Part shown: piece after piece, positions 40,189 through 50,386 of the stretch
Numbering within the stretch: the first letter of the stretch is position 1
Layout of the letters: each line of letters starts with the position of its first letter
NCBI RefSeq assembly: GCF_001439805.1
Contig: NZ_JYLK01000006.1
Coordinates: 62,001 to 126,000 of the forward strand
DNA from: Pseudomonas trivialis
GTDB lineage: Bacteria > Pseudomonadota > Gammaproteobacteria > Pseudomonadales > Pseudomonadaceae
DNA length: 64,000 bases
Reading direction: 5' to 3'
Made by a program: the position numbers and the translations under genes
The notes under the pieces: model-generated
Database searches by the model: none
Told to the model about the DNA's origin: nothing
Seen by the model: only the letters and a program-made list of their open reading frames with translations

Positions 40189-40301
40189 GGACCCTGCCTT
40201 GAACGCGTCTCCCCAACTGCATGGGCAGTCGGGGAGTCTTGGTCAGCCATTAGCTAGTAAAGACATCTATGAGGCTGTATCGACATAGCGTGCCGAGGGT
40301 C

Positions 40302-41351
40302 TCAGCCAAAACGTCCAAAGATCGGACGTCCAGCGGCTGGAGCAGGCGACGTGATACCTGGACGAGCCTTGATCTCGCTGTCAGCCTTTGCGGTGGTCTC
40401 AAGTTCAACATCCTTGTGCGCAGCCGTTGCGTGCTCATGCTCATGCTCATGCTCATGCTTTGCCTCTGTTGCGGTCGTCGTTTGCGCCCCCGCGTCCAGC
40501 ACGGTATCGACCTTCCCTTCTGCGTCCGCCTTCATCTCCGCCTCTGTTTTGAACGCACTCGGCGTCGCTGCAAGGGTTTTCGCCTCGGCGCGCAACTGGC
40601 TCGCGGTCCTGGTTTCAGTGATCAAGGCTGCGCCACTGGGCTCATCGACCTTTGCCTCGTCGATAATCAATCGTGGCTTGATCGACGAGGCTGTAGTCGA
40701 CCCATCATGGGAAGTCACCTTGACCTGAACGCCGGCAGCCAGGCTGATTCTGTACTGTTTGCCGCTCTCGGGCGTCAAGTTCACCTGGGTGCTGCCATCC
40801 GGCATGACCATCACCTGCGCATCGCCATCGGCGGAAGCGTTCAGCAGCGCGTCTTTTTCAGTGCCTTGTGCTGCGAGTACCGAGCTGTCAGTGGAGGGCG
40901 GTATCTGCATCCCAAGCTTGCCTTTTGCAACCGGTTCATCATTCGCAGGCGGCGTTTGGCTGTCAGCGTCTTTAACGTCCACCAGCACACGACCTTCAGC
41001 GCCAGCTCTCATCTGGACATCCGGTTTCACCGACGTTACCGGTGGACTCTTCACATCAACCGGCAACTTTGAACTGCCGCCCCAGCCGGACAGGAAGTTG
41101 CGCATTGCTTTCAGAACCAGCTCGAACATTTCCAGCATTTTGTCCAAGGCATCGGCACTAACGGTAACTTGCCTGTCGCCGCTCTCGGCATTATCGAAAC
41201 TCTGCGAGGTGTTGCTTTTTGGAACAAACCCGAGGTTATTGACCGGCTTTTCCAACTCTTTCGGACTCTGCGCTGCCGCCTCGTTGTTCGCATTAAGATC
41301 CGACTTGAAACCCGCAACATTATTCATGGATATAGTGGACATCTGATTCAT
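40302..41351 (-). CDS. HrpL-regulated cysteine-free protein, type III effector or helper candidate
   Basis: 349-residue acidic protein with no cysteine. The first 23 residues are rich in Asn, Ser and Met, with a single acid at Asp18. A short amphipathic helix (ALDKMLEMFELVLKAMRNFL, residues 68-87) is followed by a Gly/Ser turn, a long Lys/Glu/Ala-rich region and a HEHEHEHEH run (residues 299-307). The lack of cysteine, low complexity and N-terminus are those of type III helper or harpin-like proteins. A perfect hrp box lies 98 bases upstream. AGGA sits 5 bases before the ATG. No family recognised. Confidence 0.6.
   Translation of the reverse strand: MNQMSTISMNNVAGFKSDLNANNEAAAQSPKELEKPVNNLGFVPKSNTSQSFDNAESGDRQVTVSADALDKMLEMFELVLKAMRNFLSGWGGSSKLPVDVKSPPVTSVKPDVQMRAGAEGRVLVDVKDADSQTPPANDEPVAKGKLGMQIPPSTDSSVLAAQGTEKDALLNASADGDAQVMVMPDGSTQVNLTPESGKQYRISLAAGVQVKVTSHDGSTTASSIKPRLIIDEAKVDEPSGAALITETRTASQLRAEAKTLAATPSAFKTEAEMKADAEGKVDTVLDAGAQTTTATEAKHEHEHEHEHATAAHKDVELETTAKADSEIKARPGITSPAPAAGRPIFGRFG
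40431..40458. repeat. Hexanucleotide tandem repeat
   Basis: TGCTCA repeated 4.7 times. On the coding strand it encodes the His-Glu run of the hrp-boxed protein. Slippage by one unit would stay in frame and change the tract by two residues. Confidence 0.9.
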
Positions 41352-41449
41352 CTCATTCCTGGGGGTTGCGCCGCCGGCTCAATAACCATTTAAACCGGCA
41401 ACGATAGACTGGGACTGGAAGTGACCATCATCACTTCGCAGTCCCTACT

Positions 41450-41477
41450 TTCGTGGAGCGCAGCGGCATTGGGTTCC
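41450..41477 (-). promoter_or_regulatory. hrp box (HrpL-dependent promoter)
   Basis: On the minus strand GGAACC (41477-41472), 15 bases, then CCACGAA (41456-41450). This is an exact match to the HrpL consensus GGAACC-N15/16-CCACNNA. It faces the gene starting at 41351. The 436-base gap 41352-41787 contains no other gene and is AT-richer than its surroundings. Confidence 0.85.
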
Positions 41478-41726
41478 AGAAATCCGCGATCACATAAGGA
41501 AATCAAGATCAACAATCAGACTTTGCCGCGTCCTGCTCCCAGCAAAATCAAAGCGTTTGCGCCTGCAAACAGCCCTGGCGCAGATATATAAAGTAATAAG
41601 CAGGTCACACTTTAAACTCATGTAATCATTAAGCCCTGCCACCGAACGTCGCGCATGTTAGTGCGCGCGCGAACCCAGCCGCCGAACCCACGGCAAACAA
41701 CTGCAGGAGCCTAGTTATAGACGCTC

Positions 41727-41753
41727 AAAAAAAAGGAGCGCCAATAGCGCCCC
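41727..41753 (-). terminator. Terminator after dusC
   Basis: 7-bp stem with one mismatch (GGAGCGC/GCGCCCC on the plus strand) followed on the minus strand by a run of eight T, 35 bases after the dusC stop. Confidence 0.8.
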
Positions 41754-41787
41754 TGATTTAGTGTTTTAAAACGTTATCAATATGAAC

Positions 41788-42747
41788 TTAATCTTTCAGT
41801 GCAGGCTGTACACCGATCAACTCCGCCACCTTGTCCAATGCGGTCTCGCGGCGCAGGGCGTGGAACAACTCAACCGCCTGCGGATAGTTGCGCGTCAGCA
41901 TCGCCAACCACTGCTTCAAGCGACCGGGCGCCTGCTTTTCCGTCAACTGCGCCACCGACTGGCGCCAGAAGTCATGGAGCATCGGCTGCATCTGCGTCCA
42001 GGACATCTCCACCACGTCCTCACCGGCACGCGCGGCGGCAATCTGCCGCGCCAGGTCCGGGCGCGCGACCAGGCCACGACCCAGCATGATGTGTTCGGCG
42101 CCACTGATTTCGCGGCAACGCTTCCAGTCTTCGACGCTCCAGATATCGCCATTGGCAAACACCGGCACGCTGACCACGTCCTGCACCCGCGGGATCCATT
42201 CCCAATGAGCCGGCGGCTTGTAGCCATCGGTCTTGGTGCGCGCATGCACCACGATATGCGCCGCGCCGCCCTCGGCCAGCGCGGTGGCACACACCAGCGC
42301 GCCATCCGGGCTGTCGAAGCCCAGGCGCATCTTGGCGGTCACCGGGATGTGCGCCGGGACGGCGCGGCGCACGTGCTCGACAATCCGGTTGAGCAGCTCC
42401 GGTTCCTTGAGCAGCACCGCACCGCCGCGCGACTTGTTGACCGTCTTGGCCGGGCAGCCGAAGTTCAGGTCGATCACCTGCGAGCCCAGCTCACAGGCCA
42501 AAGCAGCGTTTTCCGCCAGGCACACAGGGTCCGAACCGAGCAACTGCACGCGCAGCGGCACGCCTGCAGCCGTTTGGGCACCTTGCAGCAGTTCCGGGGC
42601 AAGTTTGTGGAAATAGGCCGGGGTGAGCAGGCGGTCGTTGACGCGAATGAACTCGGTCACGCACCAGTCGATCCCGCCGACACGGGTCAGCACGTCACGC
42701 AGGATGTTGTCGACCAACCCCTCCATGGGCGCCAGGGCAATTTGCAT
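41788..42747 (-). CDS. dusC: tRNA-dihydrouridine(16) synthase DusC
   Basis: FMN enzyme reducing U16 in the tRNA D-loop. 319 residues beginning [18 protein letters not shown]. The catalytic Cys98 is in [11 protein letters not shown], the same position as in E. coli DusC, and the DusC-type TEFIRV motif is present. The ATG at 42747 is preferred over a GTG three codons earlier. Confidence 0.94.
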   Translation of the reverse strand: MQIALAPMEGLVDNILRDVLTRVGGIDWCVTEFIRVNDRLLTPAYFHKLAPELLQGAQTAAGVPLRVQLLGSDPVCLAENAALACELGSQVIDLNFGCPAKTVNKSRGGAVLLKEPELLNRIVEHVRRAVPAHIPVTAKMRLGFDSPDGALVCATALAEGGAAHIVVHARTKTDGYKPPAHWEWIPRVQDVVSVPVFANGDIWSVEDWKRCREISGAEHIMLGRGLVARPDLARQIAAARAGEDVVEMSWTQMQPMLHDFWRQSVAQLTEKQAPGRLKQWLAMLTRNYPQAVELFHALRRETALDKVAELIGVQPALKD

Positions 42748-42802
42748 GGAAAACACTCAACAAAAATCGTGGCGCAGTTTACTGGGTTTCCTGCAGGAAA
42801 CG

Positions 42803-43237
42803 TTAACCCCCGGTCAGCGCGGGGCCGTAACCGTCGAGAAACTCACTGGGCATGCGCTTGGGCTTGCCGCTGGACAGCTCGATACAGACGAAGGTGGTTT
42901 GCGCGCGCAACAGCGTCGCACCGTCACGCGGGCGCACCAGTTGGAAGCGGCGGGTCATCTTCAGGCGCTGGTCCCAGTCGACGATCCAGGTGGCCAGTTG
43001 CAGTTCATCGCCTTCGTAGCCGGCCGCCAGGTAGTCGATCTCATGACGCACCACGGCCATGGCGCGGTCCAGGCGGCGATACTGGGTGAGGTCCAGCCCC
43101 AGGCGCTGGGAGTGACGCCAGGCGCTGCGCTCCAGCCAGGCTACGTACACCGCGTTATTGGCGTGCCCCAGGCCGTCGATGTCCTCGGGACCGACCTGCA
43201 GATCGATGATGAACGGCGTTGCCAGATCCCAGCCCAT
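42803..43237 (-). CDS. Acyl-CoA thioesterase, hotdog fold
   Basis: 144-residue 4HBT-type thioesterase with the helix motif DIDGLGHANNAVYVAWLE (catalytic Asp region) and VVRHEIDYLAAGYEGDEL. It resembles YbgC/FcbC-type acyl-CoA hydrolases. The start 43237 follows CAGGAG; longer reading to 43279 overlaps the TetR gene. The two genes may form an operon. Confidence 0.85.
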   Translation of the reverse strand: MGWDLATPFIIDLQVGPEDIDGLGHANNAVYVAWLERSAWRHSQRLGLDLTQYRRLDRAMAVVRHEIDYLAAGYEGDELQLATWIVDWDQRLKMTRRFQLVRPRDGATLLRAQTTFVCIELSSGKPKRMPSEFLDGYGPALTGG

Positions 43238-43275
43238 GCCTTGCTCCTGTCGGTTGATGTCGGCGCAGCAGTGTA

Positions 43276-43815
43276 TCAACGCACCGCCGACTTCGCTGCG
43301 CGCAACACCCGATCCGACAATTCGCCAGGTCCAAGGGCGCGTGCAAGTGACAGGCCACCGATCATCAAGGCCATGCCCGCCAGGGCCTTGTCGGTGTCTT
43401 CGGGGCTGGCGGCCAGTTGAGCGGCCATCAGCTCCGTGTGCTCATTGAGCGCCTGGCGGAATTCATCCGGCAGGCGGCCCATTTCGCCCACGGTGGCCGG
43501 CAGCGGGCAGGCTTGCGTGGTGGAGTCGCGATGCTTGCGCGACAGGTAGAACGCCGCCGCCAGGCCGCGACGCTCTTCGCCGCTGAGTTGGCCATCGATA
43601 TCCTCAATTGCCGCGCGACGCCTGGCCAGCAACGCAGTAAAGGCCTCCAGCATCAACGCGTCCTTGCTTTCAAAGTGCGCGTAGAAACCGCCGACGGTCA
43701 GCCCCGCCGCGCCCATGACTTCGCCCACACTCGGCTCGGCCGGGCCGCGCTGGATCAACGCAGCACTGGCGGCTTGCAGAATACGTTCACGGGTTTGCGC
43801 TTTTTTATCGCTCAT
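43276..43815 (-). CDS. TetR-family transcriptional regulator
   Basis: 179-residue TetR regulator. The helix-turn-helix is RERILQAASAALIQRGPAEPSVGEVMGAAGLTVGGFYAHFESKDAL. The C-terminal ligand domain resembles the TetR_C_33-type group. The ATG at 43815 has GGAG 6 bases upstream; a GTG five codons earlier is possible. Its target may be itself and the thioesterase downstream; no operator palindrome is obvious. Confidence 0.9.
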   Translation of the reverse strand: MSDKKAQTRERILQAASAALIQRGPAEPSVGEVMGAAGLTVGGFYAHFESKDALMLEAFTALLARRRAAIEDIDGQLSGEERRGLAAAFYLSRKHRDSTTQACPLPATVGEMGRLPDEFRQALNEHTELMAAQLAASPEDTDKALAGMALMIGGLSLARALGPGELSDRVLRAAKSAVR

Positions 43816-43941
43816 CAAAGGCTCCGTCACTCATGGGCTGGATATTATTACCATAATAATACCTGGCCAGGCGAGAAGCGCGACAACAGGTCAGAGCAGG
43901 AAAAGGAATGAACAGCAGATTTGACCAAACGCCAGACAAAC

Positions 43942-43970
43942 AAAAGGGCCATTCAATAATTGAATGACCC
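43942..43970 (-). terminator. Terminator of the tRNA Glu/Ala array
   Basis: 11-bp stem (GGGCCATTCAA/TTGAATGACCC, one G-U pair) followed by TTTTG on the minus strand, just past the last tRNA-Glu. Confidence 0.85.
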
Positions 43971-43997
43971 TTAAAAATCCCGCAGAGCGGGTAATCG

Positions 43998-44073
43998 TGG
44001 CGTCCCCTAGGGGACTCGAACCCCTGTTACCGCCGTGAAAGGGCGGTGTCCTAGGCCACTAGACGAAGGGGAC
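43998..44073 (-). tRNA. tRNA-Glu (anticodon TTC), copy 1
   Basis: 76 bases with encoded CCA. Acceptor GTCCCCT/AGGGGAC, anticodon stem CCGCC/GGCGG with loop CTTTCAC. Identical to the copy at 44278-44353. Confidence 0.95.
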
Positions 44074-44152
44074 ACAAACCTTCTGTACAACAGACCAGCG
44101 CTGAGTGCTGATCGATTCAAGGCCGGTGTGGCCAGACCTTGAACCTGTAGAT

Positions 44153-44228
<76 letters not shown>

Positions 44229-44277
44229 GATTTTTCGCCTGGCGGCGCAGCAGACCTTGCGAACTGCTTGTTGAAAC

Positions 44278-44353
44278 TGGCGTCCCCTAGGGGACTCGAA
44301 CCCCTGTTACCGCCGTGAAAGGGCGGTGTCCTAGGCCACTAGACGAAGGGGAC
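44278..44353 (-). tRNA. tRNA-Glu (anticodon TTC), copy 2
   Basis: Same sequence as 43998-44073, within the second unit of the tandem Ala-Glu repeat. Confidence 0.95.
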
Positions 44354-44431
44354 AAAACCTTCTGTACAACAGATCAGCGCTGAGTGCTGATCGATTCAAG
44401 ACCGGTGTGGCCAAGCCTTGAACCTGTAAAT

Positions 44432-44507
<76 letters not shown>

Positions 44508-44611
44508 TCATCGGTGAGGACGGGGCGAATCTTAATGGCGGTTTGGAAGTGTGTCAAATTTATTTTCAACAATTTCCAAAGTTTTTTGCCGGGATAACAA
44601 TCACTTACCAA

Positions 44612-44637
44612 CGAAACCCCGAAAAGCCGGGGTTTCG
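44612..44637 (-). terminator. Hairpin between gltX and the tRNA array
   Basis: Perfect 9-bp stem CGAAACCCC/GGGGTTTCG with an 8-base loop, 17 bases after the gltX stop. No T-run follows, so read-through into the tRNA genes is possible. Confidence 0.55.
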
Positions 44638-44654
44638 TCGCTGCCACAGAGGAC

Positions 44655-46136
44655 TTAGCCGATAGCGCCCAGCAGCTTTTCCCATTCCTTGTTTTCTTTC
44701 TTGGAAACACCCCCCAGCAAATCAAGGGCCTGGCGCAGGCGGAAACGCGTAAGGTCCGGTCCGAGAATTTCCATCGCATCAAGCACCGACACCGAACTGG
44801 CCTGCCCGGTGATCGCGGCGAACATCAGCGGCATGGCGTCACGCAGCTTCAGTTCCAGGGACTCGACCACTGCCTGAATCGTCGCAGTGATCGCGTCCTT
44901 CTCCCACTGGCGCAGGCTTTCGAGCTTCCACAGAATCAGCTGCATCAACTGGCGCACCTGGTCGCCCGACAGTTTTTTCGACTCGAACAGTTTTACATCC
45001 GGGTTCACGCCGCCGGCAAAGAAGAAGCTGGCCAGCGGAGCGACCTGGCTGAAGGTCTCCACCCTGCCCTGCACCAGCGGCGCGATCTTCATCATGTACT
45101 CAGGATTCAACGCCCACTGCTGCACGCGGCTGGCGAATTCTTCCACCGGCAAGTCACGCAGCCACTGGCCGTTGAGCCACGACAGTTTTTCGATATCGAA
45201 GATCGGCCCGCCCAGCGATACGCGGGACAGGTCAAAGTTGTCGACCATTTCCTGCAACGAGAATTTCTCGCGCTCGTCCGGCATCGACCAGCCCATGCGG
45301 CCCAGGTAGTTGAGCATCGCTTCGGGCATGAAGCCCATCCGCTCGTAGAACGTCACCGAGGTCGGATTCTTGCGCTTGGACAATTTGCTCTTGTCCGGAT
45401 TGCGCAACAGCGGCATGTAGCACAACTGCGGCTGCTCCCAGCCGAAGTACTCATAAAGCAGGATCAGTTTCGGCGCCGATGGCAGCCATTCTTCGCCACG
45501 CAGCACGTGGGTGATGCCCATCAGGTGGTCATCGACCACGTTGGCCAGGAAGTACGTCGGCAGACCGTCGGTCTTCATCAGCACCTGCATGTCCATGCGG
45601 TCCCACGGGATCTCGACGTCGCCGCGCAGCATGTCCGGCACCACGCACACGCCTTCGCCCGGCACCTTCATGCGGATCACATGGGGCTCGCCGGCGGCCA
45701 GGCGGCGGGCCACTTCTTCTTTCGATAGCAACAGGGCGCGGCCATCGTAGCGCGGGGTCTCGCCACGGGCCTGTTGCTCGGCGCGCATCTGGTCCAGCTC
45801 TTCAGCGGTGCAGAAACACGGGAACGCATGGCCCATGTCGACCAGTTGCTGGGTGTACTGTTTGTAGATGTCGCTGCGCTCGCTCTGGCGATACGGGCCG
45901 TGCGGGCCACCGACGTCCGGACCTTCGGCCCAGGTGATGCCGAGCCAGCGCAGGGCATCGAAAATCTGCTGTTCCGACTCGCGGGTAGAGCGCAACTGGT
46001 CGGTGTCTTCGATCCGCAGAATGAATTCACCGCCGTGCTGCTTGGCAAAGCAGTAGTTGAACAAGGCGATGTAAGCAGTGCCGACGTGGGGATCGCCGGT
46101 AGGCGATGGCGCGATGCGCGTGCGGACGGTGGTCAT
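44655..46136 (-). CDS. gltX: Glutamyl-tRNA synthetase GltX
   Basis: Charges tRNA-Glu. 493-residue class I synthetase with the HIGH-type motif in [13 protein letters not shown] and the KMSKS-type motif KLSKRK. The start at 46136 ([14 protein letters not shown]) is the family start; upstream codons run into a REP pair. It lies directly upstream of two tRNA-Glu genes on the same strand, so enzyme and substrate share a locus. Confidence 0.97.
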   Translation of the reverse strand: MTTVRTRIAPSPTGDPHVGTAYIALFNYCFAKQHGGEFILRIEDTDQLRSTRESEQQIFDALRWLGITWAEGPDVGGPHGPYRQSERSDIYKQYTQQLVDMGHAFPCFCTAEELDQMRAEQQARGETPRYDGRALLLSKEEVARRLAAGEPHVIRMKVPGEGVCVVPDMLRGDVEIPWDRMDMQVLMKTDGLPTYFLANVVDDHLMGITHVLRGEEWLPSAPKLILLYEYFGWEQPQLCYMPLLRNPDKSKLSKRKNPTSVTFYERMGFMPEAMLNYLGRMGWSMPDEREKFSLQEMVDNFDLSRVSLGGPIFDIEKLSWLNGQWLRDLPVEEFASRVQQWALNPEYMMKIAPLVQGRVETFSQVAPLASFFFAGGVNPDVKLFESKKLSGDQVRQLMQLILWKLESLRQWEKDAITATIQAVVESLELKLRDAMPLMFAAITGQASSVSVLDAMEILGPDLTRFRLRQALDLLGGVSKKENKEWEKLLGAIG

Positions 46137-46227
46137 GGCAGGTCTCGAATGGGCGATATAACTGAAAATTGAAACAAGGGGCGAATGGTAACAGCCTGGG
46201 TGATATCTGGAAAACCGAGGCGCGGCT

Positions 46228-46301
46228 ATCGGGGGCAAGCCCCCTCCCACATTTGACCGTGTTCACACATCAAGGTGAGAGGGGGTTTGCCCCCGATGAG
46301 G
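46228..46301. repeat. Inverted pair of REP elements
   Basis: ATCGGGGGCAAGCCCCCTCCC (46228-46248 region) faces AGAGGGGGTTTGCCCCCGAT (46278-46297 region) between uvrB and gltX, the same geometry as the pair at 30769-30840. Confidence 0.8.
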
Positions 46302-46320
46302 CCGGCACAACCACTACCAA

Positions 46321-48336
46321 TCAAACAGCCAGCAACCGCTCGCGCAACTTGCCAATCTCATCGCGCGTCTGCGCCGCCGCCTCGAATTCAAGATCGCGCG
46401 CCAACTGGTACATCTTCTCTTCCAACTGGCGAATCCGCTTGGTGATCTCACTCGGCGAGCGCAATTCGTTCTCGTACTTGGCGCTTTCCTCGGCGGCCTT
46501 GGCCATGCCCTTGCGCTTCTTGCTGCGCGAGCCCGGCACGGTGGCGCCTTCCATGATGTCGGCGACGTCCTTGAACACACCTTTGGGGGTGATGCCGTGC
46601 TTGAGGTTAAAGGCAATCTGCTTTTCACGGCGCCGCTCGGTCTCGCCGATCGCGCGCTCCATGGAACCGGTGATGCGGTCCGCATACAGGATCGCCCGGC
46701 CATTGAGGTTACGCGCCGCGCGGCCGATGGTCTGGATCAGCGAACGTTCGGAGCGCAGGAAGCCTTCCTTGTCCGCATCCAGAATCGCCACCAGCGACAC
46801 TTCCGGCATGTCCAGGCCTTCGCGCAGCAGGTTGATGCCCACCAGCACATCAAAGGTGCCCAGGCGCAGGTCGCGGATGATCTCCACCCGCTCCACCGTG
46901 TCGATGTCCGAGTGCAGGTATCGCACGCGCACGCCGTGGTCGGCCAGGTAGTCGGTGAGGTCTTCGGACATGCGCTTGGTCAGCGTGGTCACCAGCACCC
47001 GCTCTTCCAGCGCCACGCGCTTGTTGATCTCCGACAGCAGGTCATCGACCTGGGTCAGCGCCGGGCGGATTTCGATCTGCGGGTCGACCAGGCCGGTCGG
47101 TCGCACCACCTGCTCGATCACCCGGCCCGCATGCTCGGCCTCATAATTGCCCGGCGTGGCGGAGACGAAAATGGTCTGCGGGCTGATCGCCTCCCACTCG
47201 TCAAACCGCATCGGCCGGTTATCCAGTGCCGACGGCAGGCGAAAACCGTACTCCACCAGGGTCTCCTTGCGCGAGCGGTCGCCCTTATACATCGCGCCCA
47301 CCTGCGGCACGCTGACGTGGGACTCGTCGATCACCAGCAAGGCGTCCGGCGGCAGGTAGTCGTACAGCGTCGGCGGCGGCGCGCCGGAGTCACGGCCCGA
47401 CAGGTAGCGCGAGTAGTTTTCGATGCCGTTGCAGTAGCCCAGCTCCAGGATCATCTCCAGATCAAAGCGGGTGCGCTGCTCCAGGCGCTGGGCCTCCACC
47501 AGTTTGTTGTTGGCGCGCAGGTATTCGAGGCGCTCGGCCAGTTCGACCTTGATGCCCTCAATGGCGCCCATCAGGGTTTCACGGGGCGTTACATAGTGGC
47601 TCTTGGGGTAAAAGGTGAAGCGCGGCAGCTTGCGGATTACTTCGCCGGTCAACGGATCGAAGGCCGACAGGCTTTCGACTTCATCGTCGAACAGCTCGAT
47701 GCGGATCGCCTCCAGGTCCGATTCGGCCGGGTAGATGTCGATCACATCGCCGCGCACGCGGAAGGTGGCGCGGGCGAAATCCATGTCGTTGCGGGTGTAT
47801 TGCAGGCTCGCCAGGCGCCGCAGCAGTTCGCGCTGGTCGAGTTTGTCGCCACGGTCGACGTGCAGCACCATCTTCAGATAGGTTTCCGGACTGCCCAGGC
47901 CGTAGATGCACGACACGGTGGTGACGATGATCGCGTCCTTGCGCTCCAGCAACGCCTTGGTCGCCGACAGGCGCATCTGCTCGATATGGTCGTTGATCGA
48001 CGCATCCTTCTCGATGAAGGTGTCGGACGACGGCACATAGGCTTCGGGCTGGTAGTAGTCATAGTAGGAGACAAAATACTCCACCGCATTGTTCGGGAAG
48101 AACGCCTTGAACTCGCCGTACAGCTGCGCGGCCAGGGTCTTGTTCGGCGCCAGCACCAGGGTCGGGCGGTTGATCTGCGCGATTACGTTGGCAATGCTGA
48201 AGGTCTTGCCCGAACCGGTCACCCCGAGCAGCGTCTGGTGCGCCAGGCCGGCCTCGATGCCTTCGACCATCTGGCGAATGGCTTCGGGCTGGTCGCCGGC
48301 CGGTTCAAAGCGGGTGACGAGCTGGAAATCCGACAT
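46321..48336 (-). CDS. uvrB: Excinuclease ABC subunit UvrB
   Basis: Central damage-recognition helicase of nucleotide excision repair. 671 residues with Walker A GVTGSGKT (about residues 39-46), the beta-hairpin region [10 protein letters not shown], helicase motif QTIGRAARN, and a C-terminal UVR domain ([18 protein letters not shown]) that binds UvrC. No LexA box was seen in the 60 bases upstream. Confidence 0.98.
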   Translation of the reverse strand: MSDFQLVTRFEPAGDQPEAIRQMVEGIEAGLAHQTLLGVTGSGKTFSIANVIAQINRPTLVLAPNKTLAAQLYGEFKAFFPNNAVEYFVSYYDYYQPEAYVPSSDTFIEKDASINDHIEQMRLSATKALLERKDAIIVTTVSCIYGLGSPETYLKMVLHVDRGDKLDQRELLRRLASLQYTRNDMDFARATFRVRGDVIDIYPAESDLEAIRIELFDDEVESLSAFDPLTGEVIRKLPRFTFYPKSHYVTPRETLMGAIEGIKVELAERLEYLRANNKLVEAQRLEQRTRFDLEMILELGYCNGIENYSRYLSGRDSGAPPPTLYDYLPPDALLVIDESHVSVPQVGAMYKGDRSRKETLVEYGFRLPSALDNRPMRFDEWEAISPQTIFVSATPGNYEAEHAGRVIEQVVRPTGLVDPQIEIRPALTQVDDLLSEINKRVALEERVLVTTLTKRMSEDLTDYLADHGVRVRYLHSDIDTVERVEIIRDLRLGTFDVLVGINLLREGLDMPEVSLVAILDADKEGFLRSERSLIQTIGRAARNLNGRAILYADRITGSMERAIGETERRREKQIAFNLKHGITPKGVFKDVADIMEGATVPGSRSKKRKGMAKAAEESAKYENELRSPSEITKRIRQLEEKMYQLARDLEFEAAAQTRDEIGKLRERLLAV

Positions 48337-48689
48337 AACGTACCTCTTTCAAGTCACCCCGGGCCTGTGGCCGCCAAGGACGAATAGCTCAGCAACCCGC
48401 GAATATGCTTCGCAGGTTGCAGGAAAAAATCATGATAGCTGTAGAAGTGGTGGCGAAGGCGACGGGTTTCAAGGCACTTATCCTACATAGCCGCCGTATA
48501 GGCCCTGCCTGTTGAATGCCAATAAGACTAACGGTCGGCGCCTCAACCGAAAAACTTGGCCGAAAAGCCGTTTCAACGGTCGCCCTCGGCCGTGCGGGCC
48601 TCTATACTAGCTCCCCGTTTGTGCACCGCTCTAGTGCCTCCGGCCGGAGCGCGACACGTCCCTCCCTTCCCCCATAGAGCTGCCGCAAA
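48337..48689. other. Intergenic region between uvrB and tyrB
   Basis: 353 bases between divergent genes. It should hold both promoters. A TATACT at about 48603-48608 could be a tyrB -10, but no good -35 is spaced from it. No RNA gene or repeat is recognisable. Confidence 0.4.
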
Positions 48690-49886
48690 ATGAGCCTGTT
48701 CTCCGCTGTCGAAATGGCACCACGCGATCCAATCCTGGGCCTCAACGAAGCATTCAACGCCGACACACGAACCACCAAGGTCAACCTTGGCGTGGGCGTT
48801 TACTGCAACGAGGAGGGGAAGATTCCACTCTTGCGTGCCGTTGCCGAAGCGGAAGCCATTCGCGTGGCGCAACACGCGGCCCGTGGCTACTTGCCGATTG
48901 ACGGGATCGCGGCCTATGACAAGGCCGTGCAAACCCTGTTGTTCGGTGACACGTCGCCCCTGCTGAGCGCCGGCCGTGTGGTCACAGTGCAGGCCGTCGG
49001 CGGTACCGGCGCGCTGAAAATCGGCGCAGACTTCCTCAAGCAGTTGCTGCCCGACGCCGTCGTTGCCATCAGCGACCCGAGCTGGGAAAACCACCGCGCG
49101 CTGTTCGAAACCGCCGGTTTCCCGGTCCACAACTATCGCTATTACGACGCCGCCACCCACGACGTCAACCGCGCCGGCCTGCTCGAAGACCTCAACGCCC
49201 TGCCGCCACACTCCATCGTGGTGCTGCACGCCTGCTGCCACAACCCCACCGGCGTCGACCTCAGCCCGGCCGACTGGCAAAACGTGCTGGACGTGATCAA
49301 GGCCAAGAACCTCGTGCCGTTCCTCGACATGGCGTACCAGGGTTTCGGCGACGGCATCCACGAAGACGCGGCTGCCGTGCGCCTGTTCGCCGAGTCGGGG
49401 CTGACCTTCTTTGTGTCCAGCTCGTTCTCCAAGTCGTTCTCCCTGTACGGCGAACGCGTGGGCGCGCTGTCGATCGTCAGCGAATCCGCGGAAGAAAGCG
49501 CGCGCATCCTGTCCCAGATCAAGCGCGTGATCCGCACCAACTACTCCAACCCGCCGACCCACGGCGCAGCCATCGTCGCCGCCGTGCTGAACAACCCTGA
49601 GCTGCGCGCCCAGTGGGAAGCGGAACTGGCTGAAATGCGCCTGCGCATCCGTGGCATGCGCGAGCAGATGGTCGCCGAACTGGCCAAGGCTGCACCGGGC
49701 CACGACTTCAGCTTCGTCGGCCGCCAGCGCGGGATGTTCTCCTACTCCGGCCTGAGCGTGGCGCAAGTCACGCGCCTGCGCAGCGAATTTGGCATCTACG
49801 CGCTGGACACCGGGCGCATCTGCGTGGCGGCGTTGAACCAATCGAACATTGGCGCCGTCACAAAAGCGATCGTTCAGGTGCTGTAA
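48690..49886 (+). CDS. tyrB: Aromatic-amino-acid aminotransferase TyrB
   Basis: PLP aminotransferase of the aspartate/tyrosine class, last step of tyrosine and phenylalanine synthesis. 398 residues beginning MSLFSAVEMAPRDPILGLNEAF. The PLP lysine is in SSSFSKSFSLYGERVG, with HACCHNPTGVD and the C-terminal substrate Arg near TGRICVAALN. Both AspC and TyrB share these motifs, so the aromatic assignment rests on overall resemblance. A strong terminator follows. Confidence 0.93.
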   Translation: MSLFSAVEMAPRDPILGLNEAFNADTRTTKVNLGVGVYCNEEGKIPLLRAVAEAEAIRVAQHAARGYLPIDGIAAYDKAVQTLLFGDTSPLLSAGRVVTVQAVGGTGALKIGADFLKQLLPDAVVAISDPSWENHRALFETAGFPVHNYRYYDAATHDVNRAGLLEDLNALPPHSIVVLHACCHNPTGVDLSPADWQNVLDVIKAKNLVPFLDMAYQGFGDGIHEDAAAVRLFAESGLTFFVSSSFSKSFSLYGERVGALSIVSESAEESARILSQIKRVIRTNYSNPPTHGAAIVAAVLNNPELRAQWEAELAEMRLRIRGMREQMVAELAKAAPGHDFSFVGRQRGMFSYSGLSVAQVTRLRSEFGIYALDTGRICVAALNQSNIGAVTKAIVQVL

Positions 49887-49905
49887 GCCGGCGTTCGTGA
49901 TGAAG

Positions 49906-49933
49906 AAGGGGAAACCGATGGTTTCCCCTTTTT
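49906..49933 (+). terminator. Terminator after tyrB
   Basis: Perfect 11-bp stem AAGGGGAAACC/GGTTTCCCCTT with GAT loop followed by TTT, 20 bases after the tyrB stop. Confidence 0.9.
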
Positions 49934-49985
49934 CGTGTGCAGCCCCTAGACTGAACCCCGACTGCCCCTTTGCTGTGAGAGCCCT

Positions 49986-50201
49986 ATGAGAAACGACGAC
50001 CTGGACCTTGACCTGCGCGCCGACCGCGACGAACTGCACGACTTCACCCCGCGCGCGCCGCACACCAAGCGCCAGAAAAGCCTGGTGCTGCAAGTGGCGC
50101 TCGGCGTGTTCCTCGGTGGCCTGGCGCTGTGGCTGGTGCAACTGGGCGCAACGGCGATCATGGCCAAACTGGCCATGGGCACCTTTCAATTCGGCGGCTG
50201 A
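49986..50201 (+). CDS. Hypothetical small single-span membrane protein
   Basis: 71 residues: a highly charged cytoplasmic N-terminus (MRNDDLDLDLRADRDELHD), a basic stretch (KRQK) and one long membrane segment (about residues 33-60). No family recognised. It lies between the tyrB terminator and a REP cluster, with a weak ribosome site. Confidence 0.6.
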   Translation: MRNDDLDLDLRADRDELHDFTPRAPHTKRQKSLVLQVALGVFLGGLALWLVQLGATAIMAKLAMGTFQFGG

Positions 50202-50225
50202 TCACCCGCCCAGGCGAACTGGAAC

Positions 50226-50366
50226 CTGTGTGGCGAGCAGGCTTGTCCTGCGTTGGGCTGCGCAGCAGCCCTCAAACCAGGCGCTGAGCCGTATCAGGCA
50301 CACCGCGTTTTGCTTGATTGGGGGCGCTTCGCACCCCAACGCGGGGCAAGCCCGCTCGCCACAGGG
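50226..50366. repeat. REP cluster
   Basis: A REP half (TGTGGCGAGCAGGCTTG, 50227-50243) and an inverted partner (GGGCAAGCCCGCTCGCCACA, 50344-50363) enclose a further hairpin (GGGGGCGCTTCGCACCCC). It fills the gap between the small membrane protein and the convergent LysR gene. Confidence 0.7.
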
Positions 50367-50386
50367 ATCGGATTGCCTGATATAGC

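Noticed and set aside
46597..48387. A 596-codon plus-strand frame opposite uvrB
   Set aside because: Pure antisense of a conserved repair gene with low-complexity His/Arg/Gln content.
48573..50189. A 538-codon minus-strand frame opposite tyrB
   Set aside because: Antisense of a conserved aminotransferase and it also crosses the tyrB terminator.
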